From: Amycolatopsis acidicola
GTDB taxonomy: Bacteria > Actinomycetota > Actinomycetes > Mycobacteriales > Pseudonocardiaceae
Assembly (NCBI RefSeq): GCF_007713735.2
Contig: NZ_VMNW02000038.1
Span: 1-64,000 of the forward strand
Direction: 5' to 3'
DNA length: 64,000 nt
The stretch's first letter is position 1. Each line of letters starts with the position of its first letter. A program made the position numbers and the translations under genes. Shown here one piece after another: positions 26,985-35,693 of this stretch. The notes under the pieces are model-generated. The model saw only the letters and a program-made list of their open reading frames with translations, had not been told where the DNA came from and made no database searches.

Positions 26985-28908
26985 ATGGATCACCTGAATA
27001 TCGGAATTCTGGCGCACGTAGACGCCGGTAAGACCAGCCTCACCGAGCAGTTGCTGTTCCAGGCCGGCGTCATCGACCGGCCCGGCAGGGTCGACGACGG
27101 CGACACCTAGACCGACTCGATGGACATGGAACGCCGACGCGGCATCACCATCCGTTCGGCGGTGGTGTCGTTCCGGATCGGCGACCTGCACGTCAATCTC
27201 ATCGACACGCCAGGCCACCCGGATTTCATCGCCGAGGTGGAGCGGTCGCTGCGCGTCCTGGACGGCGTGGTGCTGGTGGTGTCCGCGGTCGAAGGCCTGC
27301 AAGCGCAGACCCGCGTGCTGATGCGCGCTGAGCCAGTCGCACATCCCGGTCGTGGTGTTCGCGAACAAGGTCGACCGCGGCGGCGCCCGCGACGCAAGCC
27401 TGCTCGACGAGCTCACCGACCGGCTGGGCGTGCCCTGCGTGCCGATGTCCGAAGTCGACGACATCGGCACCACCGACGCGCGCGTCCGGCCGCGCGGCAG
27501 CGAAACCCCGCCGGGGCTCACCGAGCTGCTGGCCGAGCACAGCGACACGTTCCTGGCCGCTTACCTGGACGACGAGTCCGCGCTAACACCCGCGGACCAC
27601 CGCGCGGAGCTGGTCCGGCAGACCCGGCTTGGCCTGGTGTCGCCGGTCTACTTCGGATCGGCGCGCTCCGGGGCCGGGGTGGCCGACCTGACCGCCGGCA
27701 TCCGGGAATTCCTCGCCGGCACCGCGAAACCAATCCCGGACGACCAGCTGCGGGCCCGGGTGTTCAAAATCGAACGGGGCCGGGCCAACGACAAGATCGC
27801 CTACGTCCGGGTGTTTTCCGGCGAACTCGGCGCGCGCGACCACATCCGGTACCACCGGCCCAGCCCGAGCGGCCTGCTGACCGACGACGCGAAAGTCACC
27901 GCGGTGCGGGTGTTCTCGCACGGCCACGACACCGCCGAGGCCCGGGCGGGTGCCGGGCAGATCGCGAAAGTCAGCGGCCTCAAGGAGATCCGCGTCGGCG
28001 ACACCATCGGCGCGGCCGACCAGCGCGCCGAAGTGGCGTATTTCCAGCCGCCCAGCCTGGAAACGGTGGTCCGGCCGGTGCACAACGTCGATACCCCGGC
28101 ACTGTTCGCCGGGCTGCGGGAGCTCGCCGAACAGGACCCACTGATCACCGTCCGGCAGGACGACGAGACGCGGCAGATCACCGTGCGGCTCTACGGCGAG
28201 GTGCAGAAGGAGGTCATCCGGGAAACCCTTGCCGCGCAACGCGGGCTTGACATCGAGTTCACCGGCACGCAGACGGTCTGCGTGGAACGCCCGGTCGGCA
28301 CCGGCGATTCGCTGTGGGCGATGAACGACGGCCGCAACCCCTTCTTCGCCACCCTCGGCCTGCGGGTCGGCCCCGGCGCCCCCGGCTCCAGCTTGACGTT
28401 CGGCCTCGACGTCGAACTCGGCGACCTACCGCTGTCGTTCCACAAAGGTATCGCGGAAGCCACCGAAGCGGCCCTGTTGCGCGGCCTCTACGGCTGGGAG
28501 GTGGTGGACATCGCGGTGACCGTCACCCGCACCGCGTACTTCAGCCCGATCAGCGCGGCAGGCGATTTCCGCCAGGTGACACCGCTCGCCTTGCGCGAAG
28601 CACTGCACCTGGCCGGCACCGAAGTCCTGGAACCGATCAGCCGCTTCGAGCTGGAACTGCCCGCCGACACCGTCAACGCGACCCTATCCAAACTGGTCGA
28701 CCGCGGCGGCCAGGTGACCGAGTCGAGAATCCGCGGCCACCGGGCAGAGTTGAGCGGCACGCTGCCAACCGGGCAGGTGCACCAGTTCGAGCAGCAACTG
28801 CCCCGCCTGTCCCACGGAGAGGGCCTGCCGACCACAGAGATCAGCGGATACCAGCCGGTCCCCGGCCCGCCGCCGCGACGGCTGGCCAGCACACCGGAAC
28901 CGCGCTGA
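26985..28908 (+). pseudogene. Ribosomal protection GTPase (OtrA/TetM-like), disrupted
   Basis: The reading begins at ATG 26985 with the GTPase P-loop AHVDAGKTSLTEQLL. An in-frame TAG at 27108-27110 replaces the expected residue before TDSMDMERRRGITI (CAG to TAG would explain it). The frame shifts at about 27324-27328, where ATGCGCGCTGAGC lacks one CG pair of an expected CGCGCG run. Downstream the frame is intact to 28908 (518 aa) and includes FANKVD, the domain II region and the EF-G-like C-terminus. Full-length relatives remove tetracycline from the ribosome. With two lesions this copy should be inactive unless the long downstream frame is separately expressed. Confidence 0.88.
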
Positions 28909-28994
28909 GCCGGGGCTGTCGCGCTCCGACCTGTCTGCCCACAGAGGACACGACGGTCGCCGGCGCACTCGGAGCCGGTTGTAAGCACCCACCG

Positions 28995-29153
28995 ATGGCC
29001 GTCCCGAAGACCCTGGACCATCTGCTCGACCTGCTCCGCGACAGCGCGGGCGCGGACTTCGGCATCGCGGTCGGCGACTCCGCAGTCACCGGCTCGAAGA
29101 CCCCGCGGCTGCTGCTCGCCGAGATCAACAAGCAGCTGCGCGAGCGCGGCTGA
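28995..29153 (+). CDS. Short protein of unknown function
   Basis: The 52 aa protein starts AVPKTLDHLLDLLRDSAG and ends LLAEINKQLRERG. It is probably helical with no known motif. It lies 86 bp after the tet-like pseudogene and 28 bp before an asparagine-synthetase start fragment, with an acceptable GC bias. It may be a remnant of a larger gene set. Confidence 0.4.
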   Translation: MAVPKTLDHLLDLLRDSAGADFGIAVGDSAVTGSKTPRLLLAEINKQLRERG

Positions 29154-29181
29154 CCCGGTCCTCACAGCGGAAAGGACCGAC

Positions 29182-29319
29182 ATGTGCGGAATCGCAGGCT
29201 GGACAGCCCGCTCGCGCATCGACTGCGCTCCTCAGCCTGGCGCAGACAACACCACGAGCTACGGCTGGAGTACGAGGCGACCGCCAACTACAAGCCCGAC
29301 ATCGCTCCGGTGGACCTGA
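29182..29319 (+). pseudogene. N-terminal scrap of a class II glutamine amidotransferase (asparagine synthetase-like)
   Basis: The frame opens with MCGIAGWTARSRID, the diagnostic start of Ntn-type glutaminase domains, in which Cys2 becomes the catalytic N-terminus. GGAAAGGACC is placed before the ATG. Similarity stops within about 15 codons and the frame closes at 29319 after 45 codons. It is interpreted as the 5' end left after a deletion or insertion. Confidence 0.55.
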
Positions 29320-29799
29320 AGATCAATCCCAGACACTCCGCTCCCAAAGCGGGAACGGCCACCGCTAAGCGAAAATCCCCGGAGCGGAGGATCTTGCTCA
29401 GCCCTTGTTTTCGCGGGACCGATGGTAACGCTGGCTCTGTCACGAAACCTCCGCTCCTCGACGGATTTTGTCAGTCCGCGGCGGCGGATACTGAAACCGA
29501 TCGCCACGGACGACTGTCCCCGAGGGGTTCGCCGACAGCGGGGAACCGTCATCGCTGCAGGGGGATGAGCAGTGAATGGCCCGCATCGCTGCGAGCATCA
29601 CCGCCTACACAACCGTTACTTTCCGTAATCGATGACCCGCGAGGATGCCTCGGCAGAAAACTCGACGGCTTGAGTGCGGCCACAGGTGCCTGTTGGCATC
29701 GTGTTTCACGAAACCGCCTGTCAACCGCCCAGGCCGAGCACGCACCAGCAAGGAGTCCAGTTCGCCGCAGGTATTCTTACCCGCGACGCACGTAGGGTC
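29320..29799. other. Non-coding stretch before CRISPR array 1
   Basis: No convincing gene is seen on either strand; the ORFs here lack GC bias. CTCCGCTCC (29336-29344) can pair with GGAGCGGAG (29381-29389) and a second CTCCGCTCC copy lies near 29449, giving mutually exclusive hairpins. The distal part forms the approach to the array leader. Confidence 0.5.
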
Positions 29800-29870
29800 C
29801 ATAATTTGATCCCGCAACACCAGAACATTGAAAACACTGTTTCCACCCAGAAAACGCCTGCTCAAGAAGT
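29800..29870 (+). promoter_or_regulatory. CRISPR array 1 leader
   Basis: The AT-richer segment directly before the first repeat contains AACACTGTTTCC and ends CTCAAGAAGT. Similar blocks are found before arrays 2 (AACAATGTTTCC, GTCAACAAGT) and 3 (AACACTGTTTCC, GTCAGGAAGT). The shared block identifies the leader side and shows that all three arrays read left to right. Confidence 0.75.
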
Positions 29871-31660
29871 GTCTTCCCCGCGCGAGCGGGGGTGGTCCAA
29901 CGTTGCAGCGAGAACGACGTAGCTGTGAAAAGCGTCTTCCCCGCGCGAGCGGGGGTGGTCCCTGAGCCAGCCACCCATTACCTCCCGTGCTCTAGTCTTC
30001 CCCGCGCGAGCGGGGGTGGTCCCCGCGGGACATGCCGATCGTCTTCCAGGTTGCCGTCTTCCCCGCGCGAGCGGGGGTGGTCCGACCTTCGTAGCCAAGT
30101 GGGGTCGACTCCCTTAGTCTTCCCCGCGCGAGCGGGGGTGGTCCGGCTCGAAGCACGCCCGGCCGATCTTCAAGGGCGTCTTCCCCGCGCGAGCGGGGGT
30201 GGTCCGCTGAGGAACGGGAAAGGCCATGACACAGGGGAGTCTTCCCCGCGCGAGCGGGGGTGGTCCGTACGCGACCGGATCCGTGGTCCAGTCGCCCGCG
30301 TCTTCCCCGCGCGAGCGGGGGTGGTCCCTGGTGCGCATCCGGAACTCGTGGGGCGTCTCAGTCTTCCCCGCGCGAGCGGGGGTGGTCCGGGCGTGGAGTC
30401 TTCCTCGTGCTCAACGATCTCGTCTTCCCCGCGCGAGCGGGGGTGGTCCCTCCGGGAAGTGGTTTTGGCAGAGTTCGAGAAGGTCTTCCCCGTGCGAGCG
30501 GGGGTGGTCCGCTTGCCGCGGCGTCACCATTCGATGCCTCGGAGTCTTCCCCGCGCGAGCGGGGGTGGTCCGCTTTGGAGGACGCGCAGAACTCCGCCGC
30601 CGCTGTCTTCCCCGCGCGAGCGGGGGTGGTCCCCGCCTGGGGTAGCGGCGTTTCTGGTCCTCGAGGTCTTCCCCGCGCGAGCGGGGGTGGTCCCGCGAGT
30701 GCGATCCCAACCGTAATCGCGTTGATGTCTTCCCCGCGCGAGCGGGGGTGGTCCGCTCTTGCCGCCAGCGTGGGACCGTGCCGGGGAGTCTTCCCCGCGC
30801 GAGCGGGGGTGGTCCGCCATCGAACACGACGGGGCCGGCGAGCTCGATGTCTTCCCCGCGCGAGCGGGGGTGGTCCCGAAGTAGATGAGCGAGTCGCCCG
30901 AGCCGTCCAGTCTTCCCCGCGCGAGCGGGGGTGGTCCGGTTGACGTCAAAGGCAAGGCTGATGTGGACACGTCTTCCCCGCGCGAGCGGGGGTGGTCCCG
31001 TCGCTATCGAGGTGGTGAAGTCAAAGTTCGCGTCTTCCCCCCGTGAGCGGGGGTGGTCCCGGCCTTCGGAATCGTCGAGGGCGTCCTCGTCGGTCTTCCC
31101 CGCGCGAGCGGGGGTGGTCCGCGGCCGGAAGTCCCCCCGAGGCGCGAACTTCAGTCGTCCCCGCGCGAGCGGGGGTGGTCCCATTGATCGCCCGGCGGGT
31201 GTGGACCTTGAGCGGTGCTCCCCGCGCGAGCAGGGGGTCCGCACGGAGGGTTTGAGTACCTCCCCAGAGATCAGTCGTCCCCGCGCGAACGGGGGTGGCC
31301 CCTGGAGGTCCGCCAGAACCCGGCCGGTGTGGTGGTCGTCCTCGCGCGCGCGGGGGTGGTCCGGTCAGGATCGGGCGGACCGATCTTCCATGGTCGTCGT
31401 CCCCGCGCGAGCGGCGGTGGTCCGCCAGGTCGCCGTTTTCGATGGAGCGAAGCATCGTTGTCCCCGCGAGCCGGGTGGTCCAAAATGAACGCCCCACCTG
31501 TTTCCGCAGGTGGGTTGGCCCAGCGTGAGCCGGGAGTGGTCACCCTTGCCCCAGCTCAGCGTCCGGGCAGTGGTTGTCCCCGCGCGAGCGGGGATGGTCT
31601 CGCGTCGGCAATGGCCGGAAGGCTGCGTCGTCGTTGTCCCCACGCGAGCGGGTTCTGCGC
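29871..31660 (+). CRISPR. CRISPR array 1, type I-E, about 30 repeats
   Basis: The 28-bp repeats begin GTCTTCCCC, contain the palindromic core CCCCGCGCGAGCGGGG and end GGTGGTCC. Spacers are mostly 33 bp, giving a 61-bp period (the first period is 63). The first 21 repeats (29871-31120) are nearly identical; only those at 30483 and 31032 carry changes. From 31154 they drift to GTCGTCC and GTTGTCC, lose bases (31215, 31457) and fade out by about 31660. Decay on the right and the leader motif on the left fix the orientation. It sits upstream of cas3 on the same strand. Confidence 0.97.
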
Positions 31661-31839
31661 GCCACTTCGCTTACGACGGCTCCAACTTCGTAGCCCCTCC
31701 AAACACCCTTTAAGCACCGGCCCGCTGAATCGCCGGCTCGCCCCGGTTCCGATAGCCGTCGGGCTGCCTGTTGACCTCCGCGGTCGGTTGGTCCGGCGCC
31801 GGTGTAACGGCGCGCGCCCAGATCGCGATCGGGTTCAGC

Positions 31840-32604
31840 GTGACGGGGGTTCTGGGCGTTGAGGCCGACGAGGACAGCTGGCTGTCGGCGTGGGCGAAGT
31901 CGTTCTTCGCCCCTGAGTCGGGCGTGACCGGATGGTTGCCGTTGTGGCAGCACTCGGTGGACAGCGGTGCGGTCGCCGGGTTGCTGGTCGATCGGTGGGT
32001 TTCCCACCAAGTGGTGGACTTGATTGCGGAGGATCTTCCCCAGGGCCGGGACGATGCGCGTTTACTGGCGCGCTGGCTGGCTGGGGTTCACGATGTGGGC
32101 AAGCTGTCGCCCGCCTTCGCTGTCCAGGTCGGCTCTCTCGCGGACCGGATGCGCGACGCCGGTTTGGTCGTGTCGCCGTTGCTGGCGGTGGATCCGCATC
32201 GCGCGCGGATCACGCATTCTTTGGTTGGCTTCGCGGCCGTTCGGGATTGGCTGTCCAGCGAAGCCGGGTTCCCGCGTCGGGGGCTGGCCTCGGGGTTGGC
32301 GTCCATTGTGGCCAGTCACCACGGGATTGCCCCGGAACAGACGCAGCTCGCGGAAGTACGCCAGTTCTCCCATTTGGCAGGCACAGGGCCGTGGGCACAG
32401 GCACGGGCACAGATGCTGGAGTTCGCCACCGACCGCTTGGGCGGGCGTGAGCGGTTGGCCTCCCTGGCCGGCGTACGGCTGAGCCGGCCCGCAGCCGTGT
32501 TGTTGACTGGAATCGTCATCATGGCCGACTGGATTGCCTCGAACACGGACTTGTTTCCGCCACAGTCGAGTACCGAGTTGCACTCCCGCCCGCCACTCTG
32601 CTGA
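31840..32604 (+). CDS. Cas3 HD-nuclease domain encoded alone (truncated or extra Cas3)
   Basis: The protein is about 254 aa from GTG 31840; a TTG at 31771 would add 23 residues. It reads as a complete Cas3 HD domain: WLPLWQHSVDSGAVAGLL (first His), GVHDVGKLSPAF (HD), THSLVGF, ASHHGIAP and the end-of-domain motif MADWIASNTDLFP, where Cas3 proteins continue into the helicase. Here it stops at 32604, and no helicase remnant is recognised downstream. It is not identical to the HD of the complete cas3 that follows. It is either a relic of a second cas3 or a working accessory HD nuclease. Confidence 0.75.
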   Translation: MTGVLGVEADEDSWLSAWAKSFFAPESGVTGWLPLWQHSVDSGAVAGLLVDRWVSHQVVDLIAEDLPQGRDDARLLARWLAGVHDVGKLSPAFAVQVGSLADRMRDAGLVVSPLLAVDPHRARITHSLVGFAAVRDWLSSEAGFPRRGLASGLASIVASHHGIAPEQTQLAEVRQFSHLAGTGPWAQARAQMLEFATDRLGGRERLASLAGVRLSRPAAVLLTGIVIMADWIASNTDLFPPQSSTELHSRPPLC

Positions 32605-32976
32605 CCCAACGCAGTCGCGAGCTGATCGACACCGCGCGAACCCGCCGTCTTGTCACGGATAGTTTTAGCACGATAATTCTCTGTCACCCCTGTAACAGTT
32701 CAACCGACGAAAGAGATTGTCATCAGTATTCGGCTCAGAGAATATTGTGGAGTTCCGTTTGAACAGGCTTGCAACTCAGTGCACCCTGTCGCCAACGCCT
32801 AGGTTTCAGGTGGCGACACTCGGCAGCACGCGGGGCGTCCCGCCAGGGGACGTTCCACTATGCAGTTCACGAGCATCACATCTTCGTCTTGTACCGGATT
32901 TTGCTGCCACGACACGACACACGATCCAGAGGGCATGAGCGCGGAGCAGTAGAGTGTTGAGCGCTTGCCCGCCGAG
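32605..32976 (+). promoter_or_regulatory. AT-rich region with putative cas operon promoter
   Basis: This 372-bp stretch has no gene and distinctly lower GC. TTGTCA (32717-32722) and AATATT (32741-32746), 18 bp apart, are a plausible promoter for the cas3-cas2 operon. That would leave a leader of about 220 nt. No repeats or terminator are evident. Confidence 0.4.
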
Positions 32977-35385
32977 ATGGTCGGCCGCTCAAGCGAGACA
33001 CTGGGGAAATGCGTGGAATTTGTGGATACGGAATCATCGATCCTTCAGCCGTGGGGGAAGTCAAGGGGACACGCCGAGTGTCATCCGTTGATCTGCCACA
33101 TGATGGATACCATTGCAGTAGCCCGCCGTTTGGCGCCGTTTCTGTTGCGCGGTCGTGTGCACGAGGAATTGGAAGTGGCGCTCGCACCGCTAGGAGATGC
33201 CTGGGGCTGGGCGGCTTTGTTGTGTGGTGTCCATGATCTGGGCAAGTGCTCGCCCGGTTTCCAGGCGCTGAACTTACCGCTGGCGGCGGCGCGGATTGGT
33301 GCGTGGGGGCTGCCGGATGTGGAGTTCGTGGCGAGGCCCGCGGGCGTGCCAGGTCGTGTGGATACGCCTCATGGCATCGTGACGACACTTCAGTTCCGGG
33401 ATCTACTGTTCGCCTGGGGCGCCACCACGGATACCGCCATCTGCCTGGCCGCCGTGTTGGGCGGGCACCATGGTCATTTCCCCGCCGGACAAGACCTTGC
33501 CCAGGCGCGCCGGGAGGTCAACAACCGTGGTGGGGACGCGTGGGAGTCCGCACGCACCGGTCTCGTGATGCAGCTGGCGAAGCTGGTTCGGTTGCCAGAT
33601 CCGCGGACGCTGCCCTGGGGGCAGGTCCATATGACGGTGCCTGCGGCGGTCGGTTTAGCGGCGCTGACGACAGTCAGCGACTGGATCGCCTCGGACGAAC
33701 GGAACTTTCGTTCTCCAGGAACAGAGTTCGACCTCGGCGACTACGTCACGCTCGCTCAGACTCGTGCCGACACCGCGTTGGAGCGCCTCAAGATGCTCCC
33801 GTGGAGGCCGCCCGAAGATCCACGGTTCAGTGTCCTCTTCGGTGAATCCCCGCGCCCGGTTCAGGACGTCGTCGAGCGCGTGGTCGGTGACTTGACCGAG
33901 CCGGCCCTGGTGCTCGTCGAGGCTCCTACGGGAGAAGGAAAAACGAAAGCCGGGCTGCAGGCCGCGGCGTCGATGGTGCGGACGAACAACCTGACGGGTG
34001 TGTACGTCGCGCTGCCCACGCAGTCTTCGAGTAACCAGGTGTTTGACGTCGCTCGAGAGATGCTGGCGCACTTGGGAGATCCTACTGATGTCCAGCTGGT
34101 GCACTCAGCCGCCAGCGATGTGCTTGCTGCTCTGCCTTCCGGGATCGGCGCGGATGACGGTGACGACTCAGATGTCGCGGCCAGGACGTGGTTCACGCGG
34201 AAGCGAAATCTGCTGGCCGCGCTGGGAATCGGGACGATCGACCAACCCCTGAAGGGTGCGTTTCGTTCCGGGCACGTGTTCGTCCGCTTGGCAGGGCTGG
34301 CCGGCAAAGTGGTCGTAGTGGACGAGGTCCACGCCTACGACACCTACATGTCGGCCTCGTTGCGGCGGTTGCTGGCCTGGCTCGGTGCCCTGGGGGTGTC
34401 GGTCGTGTTGTTGTCTGCGACGCTGCCGTCCAACCGGCGCCAGGATCTGCTTGCTGCCTGGCAAGCGGGCGTGAACGGCCGCCGACCGCACGACGTCACG
34501 ACCGCTTCTACGGAGACACCGTATCCGCGGGTGACAGTCGTTCAAGCCACCGGCGCCTGGTCGTATCCGGCCGAACTCACCGGGCTCAACCAGGATCGTG
34601 CCGTTCACCTCGAACACGTCGATGATTCCCGCGCTGTCGACTGGCTCCTGGCGCGGGCGGCCCAGCAGCAGTGTGTCGCGGTGGTGCACAACCTGGTTCG
34701 TCGTGCTGTAGATACCTATGCCGAACTCGAACGTCGCATCGCGCTGTTGCCTCCCGACGAGCGTCCCCTGCTGATCGCGATCAACGGCACCCTGCCCCGG
34801 GCAGCGCGGCGCAACGTCGAGCGAGAGCTGCGCAATTATTTCGGCGCGGACGGGCGTCGGCCGACGAGCGCGATCGTGGTGGGTACGCAAGTCCTCGAGC
34901 AGAGTCTGGATCTCGACTTCGATGCGCTGGTGACCGATCTGGCGCCGATCGATTCGATGCTGCAGAGGATCGGCCGGGTACACCGGCACCGGCGGGATCC
35001 CTTACGTGGCAACATTGTCGTGGCGGTCGCCGGTGTCGTCGATACCCAATCCGGTCCGCGTTTCCCGCCCTACCTGCGCACAGTGTATGCCCCGGCCATC
35101 CTGTTGCGCACCTGGGCGGCACTGAAAGATCGGGACAGGATCGAGTCGTGGACCACGACGGCGGAACTGGTGGATCAGGTGTACTGCGACCGAATTCCCT
35201 GCCCGCAAGGCTGGGAGGAGATGTGGGCACGTGAGCACCAACGGTTGCTCGCCGCCCAGCGGGACGACGCCAAGGCCGCGGAGCTGAATTGCCTCCCACT
35301 CCCCCATCTGATCGAGGATCTGTTCGAGTTGACCGAGCGCCCGAAACCGCCTCGTCCGCGCAAGTCCACGGGAGCCCGTAAGTGA
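32977..35385 (+). CDS. cas3: CRISPR-associated helicase/nuclease Cas3, type I-E
   Basis: The protein is 802 aa from ATG 32977 (a TTG at 32965 adds 4). HD nuclease: CHPLICHMMD, GVHDLGKCSPGF (about residue 86), GGHHGHFP and SDWIASDERNF. The SF2 helicase follows: Walker A EAPTGEGKTKAG (about 314), DEVH box VVDEVHAYD (about 447), SATLPSN and QRIGRVHRH (about 662). It unwinds and degrades DNA licensed by Cascade. The protein is short for the family and ends in a Pro/Lys-rich tail just where the usual C-terminal domain should begin; that part is probably the next gene, which overlaps as GTGA. Confidence 0.95.
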   Translation: MVGRSSETLGKCVEFVDTESSILQPWGKSRGHAECHPLICHMMDTIAVARRLAPFLLRGRVHEELEVALAPLGDAWGWAALLCGVHDLGKCSPGFQALNLPLAAARIGAWGLPDVEFVARPAGVPGRVDTPHGIVTTLQFRDLLFAWGATTDTAICLAAVLGGHHGHFPAGQDLAQARREVNNRGGDAWESARTGLVMQLAKLVRLPDPRTLPWGQVHMTVPAAVGLAALTTVSDWIASDERNFRSPGTEFDLGDYVTLAQTRADTALERLKMLPWRPPEDPRFSVLFGESPRPVQDVVERVVGDLTEPALVLVEAPTGEGKTKAGLQAAASMVRTNNLTGVYVALPTQSSSNQVFDVAREMLAHLGDPTDVQLVHSAASDVLAALPSGIGADDGDDSDVAARTWFTRKRNLLAALGIGTIDQPLKGAFRSGHVFVRLAGLAGKVVVVDEVHAYDTYMSASLRRLLAWLGALGVSVVLLSATLPSNRRQDLLAAWQAGVNGRRPHDVTTASTETPYPRVTVVQATGAWSYPAELTGLNQDRAVHLEHVDDSRAVDWLLARAAQQQCVAVVHNLVRRAVDTYAELERRIALLPPDERPLLIAINGTLPRAARRNVERELRNYFGADGRRPTSAIVVGTQVLEQSLDLDFDALVTDLAPIDSMLQRIGRVHRHRRDPLRGNIVVAVAGVVDTQSGPRFPPYLRTVYAPAILLRTWAALKDRDRIESWTTTAELVDQVYCDRIPCPQGWEEMWAREHQRLLAAQRDDAKAAELNCLPLPHLIEDLFELTERPKPPRPRKSTGARK

Positions 35386-35693
35386 ATGATGACGATTTGG
35401 CGGAGTTGTCGGTCCGTGTCGTGCTCTACCGAGCTGGCCCTGACGGGCCGCTGTTGATGTGTCCGCAGAGCGCGGATCCCCGCGAGTCGGCGACGGTTCT
35501 CGTGGCCCCGGTCAACGTGCCCACCGCGGTGGTGCGCGCGCTGCTGGGCATCGATGTGCCCACCGAGTTCGCCGACGACCCGTGGCTCAACCACCATCGT
35601 GCGCTGGTGTTCACCGATGACCGGTGCCGGGTCGGCGGACACGACCTGGGCTATCACGAGAAGTTCGGCGTTTATGCAAGCGAGGAGACATGA
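35382..35693 (+). CDS. Probable separately encoded Cas3 C-terminal domain
   Basis: The 103 aa protein is translated from GTG 35382, overlapping the cas3 stop by 4 bp and the cse1 start by 4 bp. It contains DPWLNHHRALVFTDD, a glycine turn VGGHDLGYHEKFGVY and an acidic end. This pattern resembles the final strands of actinobacterial Cas3 C-terminal domains, which typically close in Tyr-x-x-x-x-Gly-Val/Leu. Because cas3 upstream lacks this domain, a split protein is the best explanation. The homology is judged by eye; it could otherwise be a novel small Cas accessory. Confidence 0.55.
   Translation: MNDDDLAELSVRVVLYRAGPDGPLLMCPQSADPRESATVLVAPVNVPTAVVRALLGIDVPTEFADDPWLNHHRALVFTDDRCRVGGHDLGYHEKFGVYASEET

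Noticed and set aside
27108..27110. Recoding of the in-frame TAG (amber readthrough) in the tet-like gene
   Set aside because: There is no readthrough context and a second lesion lies about 215 bp downstream. Simple pseudogenisation is more likely.
29184..29795. 203-codon ORF before CRISPR array 1
   Set aside because: The amino-acid composition is random-like, GC third-position bias is lost and it runs into the leader. The first part is the off-frame reading of the amidotransferase scrap.
29892..31862. Several long ORFs on both strands inside CRISPR array 1
   Set aside because: They read through the repeats, giving periodic peptides such as SLPRASGGGP. Periodicity comes from the 61-bp array unit and not from a protein.
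35382..35385. Programmed -1 frameshift joining cas3 and the 103 aa ORF
   Set aside because: No slippery heptamer precedes the stop (the sequence is CGTAAGTGA). GTGA translational coupling explains the layout without it, although the possibility is listed as testable.
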